From the NCBI RefSeq assembly GCF_029577735.1, contig NZ_JARQTO010000001.1, positions 62,001-126,000 on the forward strand: a stretch of 64,000 bases of DNA. The letters are read 5' to 3'. Position numbers and translations under genes: made by a program. This stretch comes from Exercitatus varius (lineage in GTDB: Bacteria; Pseudomonadota; Gammaproteobacteria; Enterobacterales; Pasteurellaceae). Below the pieces are notes generated by a model. The model had not been told where the DNA came from. It was given only the letters and a program-made list of their open reading frames with translations, and ran no database searches. Numbering within the stretch: position 1 is the first letter of the stretch; the number at the start of each line of letters is the position of its first letter. Shown here piece by piece: positions 1 through 8,115 of the stretch.

Positions 1-669
1 CGGATTGAGAACGGCAGTTTCGTTAATCGGTGCGTTGTTTAGAAAGGCTTTCGGCAAATCCAAATGGAATTTTCGGCCCAGGAAAGTCCCGTATAAATAA
101 GCCGCGAAATACCAGGTCGGAATCGCAACAATTAAGGCGACAATCAACAATAACCCGATGTTTGCGCCTAAAATATCACCGGCGGCAACCGGACCGGGAT
201 GCGGCGGCAGGAAGGCGTGGGTGACGGCAAATGCACCGGCGGCCGGGAAGGCGTAACGAAACAGGGAGCCGCCAAACTGTTTTGCCACACTCAAAATAAT
301 TGGCAACATAACGACTAGGCCCGCATCAAAGAAAATCGGGAAGCCGAACAGGAATGAGGCGACACCCAAGGCGAACGGCGCTCTTTGTTCACCGAATTTA
401 TTAATTAAGGAATCCGCTAGCACTTTTGCGCCGCCGGTAATTTCAAGCAAACGACCGATCATGGCGCCTAAACCTACCAATAAGGCGACCGAGGCCAGGG
501 TGTTTCCGAATCCACTGAGTAATGTCGGCAAAATTTTGTTAATCGGCATTCCGGTGGCAAGTGCGGTCAATAAACTTACTAAAACCAGGGCGACAAATGC
601 ATGCACTCTGAATTTCATAATGAGAATCAGCAGAAGTGCGATAGAGGCAACTAAAATAAAAATCAACAT
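1..669 (-). CDS. gntP: GntP-family gluconate/idonate:H+ symporter (partial, C-terminus outside window)
   Basis: Imports gluconate or a related aldonate across the inner membrane. The 223 visible codons begin at an ATG at 669, eight bases after a GGAG at 677-680, and run off the left edge. The N-terminus is a string of hydrophobic helices; the GntP-family stretch THAFLPPHPGPVAAGDILGA lies near residues 148-167. It follows idnO with an 11-base gap and is probably cotranscribed with idnD and idnO. It could equally be named idnT or gntT; the context favours idonate/gluconate, but the exact substrate cannot be read from sequence. The family is usually about 440 residues, so roughly half is visible. 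Confidence 0.88.
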   Translation of the reverse strand, partial: MLIFILVASIALLLILIMKFRVHAFVALVLVSLLTALATGMPINKILPTLLSGFGNTLASVALLVGLGAMIGRLLEITGGAKVLADSLINKFGEQRAPFALGVASFLFGFPIFFDAGLVVMLPIILSVAKQFGGSLFRYAFPAAGAFAVTHAFLPPHPGPVAAGDILGANIGLLLIVALIVAIPTWYFAAYLYGTFLGRKFHLDLPKAFLNNAPINETAVLNP

Positions 670-680
670 GATGATGCTCC

Positions 681-1445
681 TTATACCGCCGCTAACATAC
701 CGCCGTCCACGAACAATAGATGTCCGTTAACGAAGTCGGAAGCTTTGGCGGATAAAAATACGGCGGCACCGATGAGTTCTTTCGGATCGCCCCAGCGCGC
801 GGCGGGCGTACGTTTACACAACCATTCGCTGAATTCTTTATTTTCTACCAGGGGTTTGGTGAGTTCGGTGGCGAAATAGCCCGGTGCGATACCGTTCACC
901 TGAATGTTGTAACGGGCGAGTTCCACACACATGCCGCGGGTTAACATTTTCACCGCGCCTTTTGAGGCGGCGTAAGGCGTGATAGTATCGCGCCCCAATT
1001 CGCTTTGCATGGAACCGATGTTGATAATTTTGCCCCGATTGCGTTTTACCATATAACGGGCAACCGTCTGTGAAACGATAAACACGGCTTTTTGGTTGAC
1101 TTTTACGATATCGTCGAAATCCTTTTCCGGAAATTCGCAGAACGGATGGCGACGCTGAATGCCGGCATTATTGATGAGTACGTCAATCGGACCAATGTCT
1201 TTTTCAATGTGATCAATGGCTTGTTGCACCGCTTGGGAATCGGTAACGTCAAACGCGACGGCATAAGCCTTGAAGCCTTGTGCGTTTAATTCGTCGGCAA
1301 CCTGCTGCGCTTTTTCCTGATTGGTACCGTTAATAATGACTTCGGCACCGTGTTCGGCAACGCCTTGCGCAAGCAAACGACCGATACCGCGGGTGGAGCC
1401 GGTGATGAGAATATGTTTATTTTTTAATGAAAATAAATCGCTCAT
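681..1445 (-). CDS. idnO: 5-keto-D-gluconate 5-reductase (gluconate 5-dehydrogenase), SDR family
   Basis: Cytosolic short-chain dehydrogenase that interconverts 5-ketogluconate and D-gluconate. The cofactor motif TGSTRGIG is at residues 15-22, NNAG follows the fourth strand, and the catalytic YAASK is near residue 157. The length of 254 residues is normal for IdnO. The frame is open up to 1490, but the start at 1445 is preferred because AAGGA sits just upstream and the upstream extension overlaps the end of idnD. It lies between idnD and the permease gene in one leftward operon. Other SDR substrates are possible, but the idnD neighbour makes IdnO the best reading. Confidence 0.9.
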   Translation of the reverse strand: MSDLFSLKNKHILITGSTRGIGRLLAQGVAEHGAEVIINGTNQEKAQQVADELNAQGFKAYAVAFDVTDSQAVQQAIDHIEKDIGPIDVLINNAGIQRRHPFCEFPEKDFDDIVKVNQKAVFIVSQTVARYMVKRNRGKIINIGSMQSELGRDTITPYAASKGAVKMLTRGMCVELARYNIQVNGIAPGYFATELTKPLVENKEFSEWLCKRTPAARWGDPKELIGAAVFLSAKASDFVNGHLLFVDGGMLAAV

Positions 1446-1455
1446 ATTGCATTCC

Positions 1456-2499
1456 TTATTCGAAACTGAGTTGAACTTTTGCCGTTTCATCTTTGTTTGC
1501 CGCCGCTTTCAGCGCGTCTTCAAGCTGACGGAAACCGAATACTTTTGAAAGTAACGGCAACGGATTCACTTTACCTGTACTGAGCCATTCCACTGAAGTA
1601 TTGAATTCCTCAATAAATCGGAAGGAACCTTTCCAGCTGATTTCTTTCGCGATCAGCATCATCATATTGAATTCGGGAATTGCGCCGCCCATGCCTACTT
1701 GAATCAATGTTCCCCGCGCTTTAGTGATAGCGAGACAGCGTTCGAGGGAAGACGGATGGCCGGAAACTTCAAAAGACACATCAAAATAGCCTTTGTGTTC
1801 GGCGTAAGCGGAGAAATCATCGTTTAGCGCGTGTAACGCTTTGTCGGCGCCCATTTTCAAAGCCAAATCCAGACAACGTCGGCTCATATCCGCACACACG
1901 ATTTCCGCTGCGCCCAACGCTTTTACTGAAGCGACAACCAGGCAACCGATTGGTCCGACGCCGGAAATAAAGACTTTTCTACCGGTTAAATCGCCCGCCT
2001 GTTTGGCGGCGTGAATAGTAACGGCTAAGGGTTCGGCAAATGCCATGACATCGTCGGAGGCCTCCTGCGGATAATCGATACATTGTGCGTTATCCACCAC
2101 TTTGTATTGCGTGAAACCGCCGTCCACATGCGGATTGTACATAGCACTACCAAAAAAACGCATGGTTTCGCATTGATTGGTTTCACCGGACAAGCAATAT
2201 TTGCATTTCAGGCAAGGCTTGCTTGGATTGATGGCAACTTTTTGTCCTGCATACAGTTTCGGATCGTTGGTTTTGACAACTTTACCGATCACTTCATGAC
2301 CTAAAATCATCGGATGTTTAACTTCAAAATTGCCGACTTTACCGTGCTGGTAATAATGCAGATCGGAACCGCAAATGCCCCCGCGGGTGATTTGCACTAA
2401 GGTTTGGTCCCGACTGTTTTCATCGTAATCAATGTGCTGTGTCACGACATCCACATCATTTTTGCCTTTAACAACACAAGAAAGGGTTTCGATTTTCAT
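1456..2499 (-). CDS. idnD: L-idonate 5-dehydrogenase, zinc-dependent MDR family
   Basis: Oxidises L-idonate to 5-ketogluconate, the first step of idonate use. It closely resembles E. coli IdnD: catalytic zinc ligands C43 (GICGSDLHYY) and H68-E69 (GHEV), a structural zinc site at C96, C99, C102 and C110, and a Rossmann GVGPIG motif near residue 180. Length 347 is standard. The start has a strong AAGGAG seven bases upstream. It is the first gene of the leftward idnD-idnO-permease operon and is divergent from idnK; a perfect GntR-like palindrome at 2519-2532 lies just upstream of the start. Confidence 0.93.
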   Translation of the reverse strand: MKIETLSCVVKGKNDVDVVTQHIDYDENSRDQTLVQITRGGICGSDLHYYQHGKVGNFEVKHPMILGHEVIGKVVKTNDPKLYAGQKVAINPSKPCLKCKYCLSGETNQCETMRFFGSAMYNPHVDGGFTQYKVVDNAQCIDYPQEASDDVMAFAEPLAVTIHAAKQAGDLTGRKVFISGVGPIGCLVVASVKALGAAEIVCADMSRRCLDLALKMGADKALHALNDDFSAYAEHKGYFDVSFEVSGHPSSLERCLAITKARGTLIQVGMGGAIPEFNMMMLIAKEISWKGSFRFIEEFNTSVEWLSTGKVNPLPLLSKVFGFRQLEDALKAAANKDETAKVQLSFE

Positions 2500-2518
2500 A
2501 AGATTCTCCTTGTTTTAT

Positions 2519-2532
2519 TGTTACTAGTAACA
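2519..2532. promoter_or_regulatory. GntR/IdnR-type operator upstream of idnD
   Basis: TGTTACTAGTAACA is a perfect 14-bp palindrome 20 bp from the idnD start. It has the form of the operators bound by E. coli GntR and IdnR (TGTTAC-N2-GTAACA type). The matching LacI-family regulator gene is at 3297-4295. Binding is inferred. Confidence 0.75.
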
Positions 2533-2636
2533 TATCTATTTTTATAAAAAGAGTAAATTAATAAAGTGTAAAACTGTGATCCACTTCAAATTATTTTGAT
2601 GACTTGGTAATAATGCAGGCAAACATGAAAATTTAT

Positions 2637-2652
2637 TGTGATGTTGATCACA
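2637..2652. promoter_or_regulatory. CRP binding site between idnD and idnK
   Basis: TGTGATGTTGATCACA matches the CRP consensus TGTGA-N6-TCACA perfectly. It lies in the divergent idnD-idnK promoter region beside the second GntR-type operator, fitting cAMP-CRP activation of a sugar-acid operon. The site is seen; the regulation is inferred. Confidence 0.8.
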
Positions 2653-2660
2653 AAAATAGA

Positions 2661-2674
2661 TGTTACTGGTAACG
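2661..2674. promoter_or_regulatory. GntR/IdnR-type operator upstream of idnK
   Basis: TGTTACTGGTAACG is a near-palindromic second copy of the operator at 2519-2532. It is 9 bp from the CRP site and about 50 bp upstream of idnK, so repressor bound here could block idnK expression. Confidence 0.7.
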
Positions 2675-2723
2675 AAGAAATGTTTTTTTGATATGGTAAA
2701 TAAAAAATAACGGAGAAATGAAC

Positions 2724-3239
2724 ATGTCGAAAGGTAAAAGTTTTATTTTGATGGGCGTATCCAGCACGGGGAAAACTTCGGTCGGCACGGAAGTGGCGCG
2801 CCGTTTGGGCATTAAACTGATCGACGGTGACGATTTGCACCCGCGCGCCAACATTATAAAAATGGGCGAAGGTCATCCTTTAAACGATGACGACCGTCGG
2901 CCTTGGTTGGAACGGATTCGTGACGCCGCATTCAGCTTGGAACACAAAAGCGAAGTGGGCATTATTGTGTGTTCGGCGCTGAAGAAAAAATACCGCGATC
3001 TCATTCGCGACGGTAACGACAGCGTAAAATTTCTGTTTTTGCACGGCAGTTTCGATTTAATCCTTGAACGCATGCGCCGGCGTAAAGGCCATTATATGAA
3101 AGAAGAAATGCTGAAAAGTCAGTTTGAAACGCTGGAAGTCCCGCAAGCGGACGAGCCGGACGTGATTCCCATTGATGTCAGCGGCAGCTTCGAAGACGTG
3201 GTGGAAAAATGCGTTCGAGCGCTAAAACCTTATCTGTAA
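2724..3239 (+). CDS. idnK: Gluconokinase (IdnK/GntK type)
   Basis: Phosphorylates gluconate to 6-phosphogluconate, feeding the pentose phosphate and Entner-Doudoroff routes. The P-loop GVSSTGKT is at residues 11-18, followed by the family blocks DGDDLHP, PLNDDDRRPWL and CSALKKKYRD. The sequence looks closer to E. coli IdnK than to GntK. An ATG at 2718 is in frame, but 2724 is preferred because the GGAG at 2712-2715 is then eight bases away. It is transcribed divergently from idnD and ends at a convergent terminator shared with gntR. Confidence 0.92.
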   Translation: MSKGKSFILMGVSSTGKTSVGTEVARRLGIKLIDGDDLHPRANIIKMGEGHPLNDDDRRPWLERIRDAAFSLEHKSEVGIIVCSALKKKYRDLIRDGNDSVKFLFLHGSFDLILERMRRRKGHYMKEEMLKSQFETLEVPQADEPDVIPIDVSGSFEDVVEKCVRALKPYL

Positions 3240-3246
3240 AAAACGG

Positions 3247-3289
3247 AAAAGTGCGGTCAAAAAATGTAACGTTTTTTGACCGCACTTTT
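3247..3289. terminator. Bidirectional terminator from an inverted uptake-signal pair (idnK/gntR)
   Basis: Two facing uptake signals form a perfect 18-bp stem (3247-3264 with 3272-3289) with A and T runs at the ends, between the convergent genes idnK and gntR. Such paired signals are well-known terminators in Haemophilus-clade genomes. Confidence 0.88.
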
Positions 3290-3296
3290 ATAGTGA

Positions 3297-4295
3297 TTAC
3301 AACGTTTCGCCCAAATGAATATCATAACCCAAATTTATCACGGCGCTGCGATAGGGAATGCCGTTAATGCGGTTAAGTAATTCCTGCGCGGCAATTTGCC
3401 CGATTTCGAAACGCGGCGTAATCACGGTGGCCAGTTGCGGCGTGATGGATTGTCCCACGTCGTGTCCGTGGAAACCGGCAATACCGATTTGTTGCGGCAC
3501 GCCAATGCCGAGCCGTTGACATTCGAACAAAGCGCCGATGGCCAAATCGTCATTGGTGCAGAAAATGCCGTCCATGGACGGATATTGTTTTATCGCCTGT
3601 TGCAATAATTCGCTCCCCAGGCTGAAAGAAGAATGCGCTTGTGTACTGATGGAATGCGGCGTTAATCCGTGTTTTTCCATGGCGTTTTCATAACCCGTTT
3701 GTTTCAGTTTGGTGCGTTTGTCCATTCGTACCGCAAAATACACAATATTCTGGTGTCCGCGCAGAATCATGGTTTCCACCATGGCTTGCGCCGCGCTAAC
3801 GTTATCGAATCCCACCGCTTGATATTTGCTTATTTCGCCGGTATCCATAATCTGAATCACGGGAATATCGGCGATTTCCAGCATTTTCTGGGTCCGTTCG
3901 GTGTGAATGTTTTCCGACAGAATCACGCCGTCTACGTTGTAAGACAGCAGGCTTTCCAACCGTTTTTCTTCTTTTTCGATACTATAACCGAAGTGCGCCA
4001 GCATGGTTTGATAACCGGCGCTATCGGTGACTTGTTCAATACCGCGAATAACGTTGGCAAACACCGCATTGGTGAGCGATGGAACCAGTACGCCGATAGC
4101 GCCGCTTTTCGCTTTGGAAAGTATATTTGGCGCTTTATTCGGAATATAACTGAAGCTTTCGATCGCTTCGGCGATGCGGATTTGGGTTTCCGGCGCCACC
4201 GTGTCGGGGTTGCGCAAAAAACGGCTTACCGTCATTTTGGTGATACCGAGATGGTCGGCAATATCTTGCAGGGTCGGGCGTTTGGTTTTGGTCAT
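3297..4295 (-). CDS. gntR: LacI-family repressor of gluconate/idonate genes
   Basis: Transcription factor with an N-terminal LacI helix-turn-helix (residues about 8-27, TLQDIADHLGITKMTVSRFL) and a periplasmic-binding-protein-like effector domain. It aligns throughout with E. coli GntR/IdnR, including SLTNAVFANVIRGIE, YQTMLAHFGY and CTNDDLAIGALFECQRLG. Length 332 is normal. It is convergent with idnK, and its likely operators are the two TGTTAC...GTAAC palindromes at 2519 and 2661. The inducer is presumably gluconate or a 6-phospho derivative (inference). The name idnR would be equally defensible. Confidence 0.88.
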   Translation of the reverse strand: MTKTKRPTLQDIADHLGITKMTVSRFLRNPDTVAPETQIRIAEAIESFSYIPNKAPNILSKAKSGAIGVLVPSLTNAVFANVIRGIEQVTDSAGYQTMLAHFGYSIEKEEKRLESLLSYNVDGVILSENIHTERTQKMLEIADIPVIQIMDTGEISKYQAVGFDNVSAAQAMVETMILRGHQNIVYFAVRMDKRTKLKQTGYENAMEKHGLTPHSISTQAHSSFSLGSELLQQAIKQYPSMDGIFCTNDDLAIGALFECQRLGIGVPQQIGIAGFHGHDVGQSITPQLATVITPRFEIGQIAAQELLNRINGIPYRSAVINLGYDIHLGETL

Positions 4296-4490
4296 AATTG
4301 GGGCTTAAACGATTTTCCATTTTCCGTTAGTATAACGAAATTTTCGCTCAGAACAAAAGTGCGGTAGAATTTTTGTCCGGATTTTCATCTGTTTTGCCCG
4401 GTTAATCCCGCAAGATAACGTCGGGTTATATTTTCATTCAAACGGCAGTGCGGTATAATTGCGACGTTTTTCTTGCAGAAGGCGTAGCTT

Positions 4491-5114
4491 ATGAGTCAAC
4501 TTTTTTATATTCATCCCGAAAATCCGCAGCCGCGATTGATTAATCAAGCCGTGGATATTTTGCGTAACGGCGGTGTGATTGTATATCCGACGGATTCGGG
4601 CTATGCCTTAGGTTGCATGATGGGCGATAAACACGCTATGGATCGGATCGTGGCGATTCGCCACTTGCCGGAAGGGCACAATTTTACCCTGGTGTGCAGC
4701 GATTTGTCGGAGCTTTCCCATTACGCCAAGGTGAGCAATGTGGCGTATCGATTGATTAAAAACAACACGCCGGGGCGTTACACTTTCATTCTGACTGCAA
4801 CCAAAGAATTGCCGCGCCGTTTGATGACATCGAAACGCAAAACCATCGGATTGCGCGTTCCGGACAATCAAATTGCGTTAGATCTGCTGAAAACATTGGG
4901 CGAACCGATTTTGTCCTGTTCGCTGATGTTGCCGAATGAAGATCACATCACGCAGTCCGATCCGGAAGAAATCCGCGATCGGTTGGAGCGTCAGGTGGAA
5001 TTAATCATTCACGGCGGCTATTTAGGGCAGCAACCGACCACCGTGGTGGATTTAACCGAAGAAACGCCGGTGATCCTGCGTGAAGGCAGCGGTTCCGTCG
5101 AACCTTTTATTTAA
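4491..5114 (+). CDS. yciO: YciO, Sua5/YciO/YrdC-family protein
   Basis: 207-residue member of the Sua5/YciO/YrdC fold, the family of threonylcarbamoyl-AMP synthases used for tRNA t6A. It matches E. coli YciO along its whole length (FYIHPENPQPRLINQAV at the N-terminus, PTDSGYALGC, NNTPGRYTFIL, KRKTIGLRVP). YciO is distinct from the main enzyme TsaC/YrdC, and its physiological role is less certain. The start follows a short weak ribosome site. It is divergent from gntR, with uptake signals in the gap, and is followed 74 bases later by rluB, as in many gammaproteobacteria. Confidence 0.9.
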   Translation: MSQLFYIHPENPQPRLINQAVDILRNGGVIVYPTDSGYALGCMMGDKHAMDRIVAIRHLPEGHNFTLVCSDLSELSHYAKVSNVAYRLIKNNTPGRYTFILTATKELPRRLMTSKRKTIGLRVPDNQIALDLLKTLGEPILSCSLMLPNEDHITQSDPEEIRDRLERQVELIIHGGYLGQQPTTVVDLTEETPVILREGSGSVEPFI

Positions 5115-5188
5115 CTTTTATTCATCCGCCTGCCGCGGAATTTAACTAAAGCAGGCGCCGACGCTTGTGAAAGCGACAAGGAACAATT

Positions 5189-6307
5189 ATGAAATTTCAA
5201 TCCCATTCTCGTCAAAAACAATCGGAAAATCGACCGCACTTTAAACGTCACGATAATGCCGATGAATCCCGTTATGTAAAGTATCGCGAAGAAGGTTATG
5301 CACCGCGTCACAAAGTTGTCGGCGGCAATAAGACAACAGGCATGAACGCTAAAAGTGCGGGCAAAAAATCCGACGAAATTCAGTCGTTCGAACGTAAACC
5401 GTTGCCGATGCGAAAACCCAAACCGTCTCATCCCGTTGAACGAAAAGCCGTTGCCGGCGAAAAACTGCAAAAAGTGCTGGCCCGTGCGGGACGAGGTTCT
5501 CGTCGCGAAATCGAAGGGATTATCGCAGAAGGACGAGTGAGTGTGGACGGCAAAATCGCCACTTTAGGCGATCGTGTGATTTTGCATTCCGGCCTGAAAA
5601 TTCGTATTGACGGACATTTGGTGAATTTAACCGGCGTGCAAAAAGACGTATGCCGCGTGTTAATGTATTACAAACCGGAAGGCGAATTGTGCACCCGCCA
5701 TGATCCCGAAGGCCGCGCCACGGTATTCGATCGCCTGCCGCGCTTAACCGGCTCCCGCTGGATCGCAGTGGGACGGTTGGATATTAACACTTCCGGTCTG
5801 TTGTTATTCACCACGGACGGAGAGCTGGCAAACCGCCTGATGCACCCGAGCCGGGAAGTGGAACGGGAATATTCCGTGCGCGTATTCGGCGATGTGGACG
5901 ACGCCATGTTGGCGCGTTTGCAAAAAGGCGTGCAGCTGGAAGACGGTCCGGCAAATTTCACCGCAATTAAATCGGCGGGCGGCACGGGAATGAATCAATG
6001 GTTTGACGTTACTTTAATGGAAGGCCGCAACCGCGAAGTGCGTCGCTTGTGGGAAAGCCAGGGAATTCAGGTCAGCCGTTTGATTCGGATCCGTTACGGC
6101 AATATTAAATTAATGAAAGGATTACCGCGCGGCGGCTGGCAGGAAATGGATCTGGAAAACGTCAATTATTTGCGCGAACTGGTAGGCTTGCCGCCGGAAA
6201 CGGAAACCAAGCTGGATGTGATGCAACCGAACCGTCGGGCGAGAACCGGGCAAATCCGTCGAGCCGTAAAGCGCTATTCCGATACGGCAAGACGTTATAA
6301 AAAGTAA
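5189..6307 (+). CDS. rluB: 23S rRNA pseudouridine(2605) synthase RluB
   Basis: Converts a uridine in helix 93 of 23S rRNA to pseudouridine. There is an unstructured, charged N-terminal tail (residues 1-90, rich in K, R, Q), then an S4 RNA-binding domain (EKLQKVLARAGRGSRRE, about 91-150), then the RsuA-family catalytic domain with the active-site aspartate in GRLDINTSGLLLF. The basic C-terminal tail is also typical. At 372 residues it is longer than E. coli RluB because of the N-terminal tail. The start has AAGGA about eight bases upstream. Confidence 0.9.
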   Translation: MKFQSHSRQKQSENRPHFKRHDNADESRYVKYREEGYAPRHKVVGGNKTTGMNAKSAGKKSDEIQSFERKPLPMRKPKPSHPVERKAVAGEKLQKVLARAGRGSRREIEGIIAEGRVSVDGKIATLGDRVILHSGLKIRIDGHLVNLTGVQKDVCRVLMYYKPEGELCTRHDPEGRATVFDRLPRLTGSRWIAVGRLDINTSGLLLFTTDGELANRLMHPSREVEREYSVRVFGDVDDAMLARLQKGVQLEDGPANFTAIKSAGGTGMNQWFDVTLMEGRNREVRRLWESQGIQVSRLIRIRYGNIKLMKGLPRGGWQEMDLENVNYLRELVGLPPETETKLDVMQPNRRARTGQIRRAVKRYSDTARRYKK

Positions 6308-6385
6308 AAGTGCGGTCAAAAAAACACAAGTTTTTCGGGCGATACTTTGTCCGTTAATATTGATGAATCAACGTAGAGAATTTTT

Positions 6386-7357
6386 ATGAAGATCCAACAA
6401 TTGCGTTATGTGGTTGAAATTGTAAATCAAAATCTGAACGTGACGGAAGCGGCAAACGCGCTGTATACGTCTCAGCCCGGCATCAGCAAACAGGTTCGCC
6501 TGTTGGAAGAAGAGCTGGGGCTGGAGATTTTTGAGCGTAACGGCAAGCATATTAAAGCGGTGACGCCGGCGGGCAAAAAAATTGTCGCTATTGCCCGCGA
6601 ATTGCTGGTAAAAACGCAGGCAATTCGCGCTATCGCCGACGAATATACTCAGCCGAATCACGGCGTATTGCGTATTGCCACCACCAACACGCAGGCGCGT
6701 TATATGTTGCCGGCGGTGATCGAAAAATTTTCGAAGCAATATCCGGATGTCAGTTTGCATGTGCATCAGGGTTCGCCGAATCAGCTTTATGACGCGTTAT
6801 TATCCGGCGAAGTGGATTTTGCTATCACGACGGAAGCGCAATATTTGTTCGACGATGTGATTTTACTGCCGTGTTATAAATGGAATCGTTCCATTGTGGT
6901 GAAGCCTGATCATCCGCTGACTAAAGTGAAAAACGTGACGATTGCGGAACTCAGTAAATATCCGCTGGTCACTTATACGTTCGGCTTTACCGGCGTATCG
7001 GATTTGGATTATGCCTTTAATAACGCCGGTTTGTTGCCGAATATCGTGTTTACGGCAACGGATGCGGACGTGATTAAAACCTATGTGCGGTTGGGTTTAG
7101 GCGTGGGAATTATTGCCTCCATGGCGCACACGGAAGCGGATACGGATTTGGTGGCGATTGACGCCAGCCATTTATTTAAATCCAGCACCACTCAAATCGC
7201 GTTTAAACACAGTACTTTTTTACGCAATTATATGTATGATTTTATTCAATATTTTTCGCCGCACTTAACCAAATCGAAAGTGGAGCAGGCGGAGCAGGCA
7301 CGCGATAACGGTGATGTGCAAAAACTGTTTGAAGGGATTGTATTGGAAGAAAAGTAG
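6386..7357 (+). CDS. cysB: CysB, LysR-family regulator of the cysteine regulon
   Basis: LysR-type activator of sulfate assimilation genes, with N-acetylserine or O-acetylserine as inducer and sulfide as antagonist in E. coli. The N-terminal helix-turn-helix (residues 1-60; NVTEAANALYTSQPGISKQV) and effector domain match E. coli CysB closely, and the length of 323 is almost identical. It lies about 4 kb upstream of the sulfate locus it presumably controls (11.6-24.3 kb) and converges on pgsA across a paired uptake-signal terminator. Confidence 0.95.
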   Translation: MKIQQLRYVVEIVNQNLNVTEAANALYTSQPGISKQVRLLEEELGLEIFERNGKHIKAVTPAGKKIVAIARELLVKTQAIRAIADEYTQPNHGVLRIATTNTQARYMLPAVIEKFSKQYPDVSLHVHQGSPNQLYDALLSGEVDFAITTEAQYLFDDVILLPCYKWNRSIVVKPDHPLTKVKNVTIAELSKYPLVTYTFGFTGVSDLDYAFNNAGLLPNIVFTATDADVIKTYVRLGLGVGIIASMAHTEADTDLVAIDASHLFKSSTTQIAFKHSTFLRNYMYDFIQYFSPHLTKSKVEQAEQARDNGDVQKLFEGIVLEEK

Positions 7358-7379
7358 ATAATTCGAAGTGTTTATTTGT

Positions 7380-7410
7380 AAAAGTGCGGTCAAAAATGAC
7401 CGCATTTTTT
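7380..7410. terminator. Bidirectional terminator between cysB and pgsA
   Basis: An inverted uptake-signal pair gives the stem TGCGGTCA (7385-7392) with TGACCGCA (7397-7404), flanked by A and T runs, between convergent cysB and pgsA. Confidence 0.8.
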
Positions 7411-7430
7411 TATCCATCCAATTTTATAAT

Positions 7431-7991
7431 CTATTTCGTTTCAATTTCATCCAGCAGATAGCTCTTCGCCGCTTTGAGATATTGCAACATTGACCAGATA
7501 GTCAGAATTGCCGCCACATAGAGCAAAATGATGGCAAGAATTTCCATGGCTTGATTATAACGCCAGAGCAGCCCGCCGAGAGCCAGCATTTGCGCAGTGG
7601 TTTTAACTTTACCAATCCAGGACACGGCGACGGTGGTACGACTGCCGATTTCCGCCATCCATTCGCGTAATGCGGAAATAATAATTTCGCGGGAAATCAT
7701 GATGATCGCGGGAATGGTGATCCAGAAGGCATGGTAATATTCCACCACGAGCACTAACGCGGCGGCGACAATAACTTTGTCGGCGACGGGATCCAAAAAG
7801 GCGCCGAAACGGGTGGTTTGTTTCCATTTGCGGGCAAGATAACCGTCGAACCAATCGGTGATCGAAGCGATGAAAAATATCGCCGTCGCCGCAAAAGGCG
7901 ACCAGGTTACCGGTAAATAAAACGCAATGATAAAAAACGGAATCAACACCACTCGAAACAAGGTGAGAAAGGTCGGAAAGTTCAGTTTCAT
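7431..7991 (-). CDS. pgsA: CDP-diacylglycerol-glycerol-3-phosphate 3-phosphatidyltransferase
   Basis: Inner-membrane enzyme that makes phosphatidylglycerol phosphate, the committed step to phosphatidylglycerol and cardiolipin. The CDP-alcohol phosphatidyltransferase signature D-G-x2-A-R-x8-G-x3-D-x3-D is complete at D49, G50, A53, R54, G63, D67 and D71. Several hydrophobic helices surround it and the length of 186 is normal. It is monocistronic here, between cysB and ilvE. Confidence 0.94.
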   Translation of the reverse strand: MKLNFPTFLTLFRVVLIPFFIIAFYLPVTWSPFAATAIFFIASITDWFDGYLARKWKQTTRFGAFLDPVADKVIVAAALVLVVEYYHAFWITIPAIIMISREIIISALREWMAEIGSRTTVAVSWIGKVKTTAQMLALGGLLWRYNQAMEILAIILLYVAAILTIWSMLQYLKAAKSYLLDEIETK

Positions 7992-8077
7992 AGTAATACT
8001 CTGCCTAGAGTAGAAAGTTGGAATTATTGTAAACGATATTTTGTCCGTTGAGAATGCTCTTTAAATATCTTTACGAA

Positions 8078-8101
8078 AAAGCACGCAATTATGCGTGCTT
8101 T
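8078..8101 (-). terminator. Rho-independent terminator of ilvE
   Basis: Stem AAAGCACGCA (8078-8087) pairs with TGCGTGCTTT (8092-8101), loop of four, with a T-run on the minus strand, starting 15 bases after the ilvE stop codon. Confidence 0.85.
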
Positions 8102-8115
8102 CGGGGAACGGAAGA

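Noticed and set aside
5111..5470. 119-codon minus-strand frame over the rluB start
   Set aside because: Shadow of the rluB coding sequence; rluB has clear domain support.
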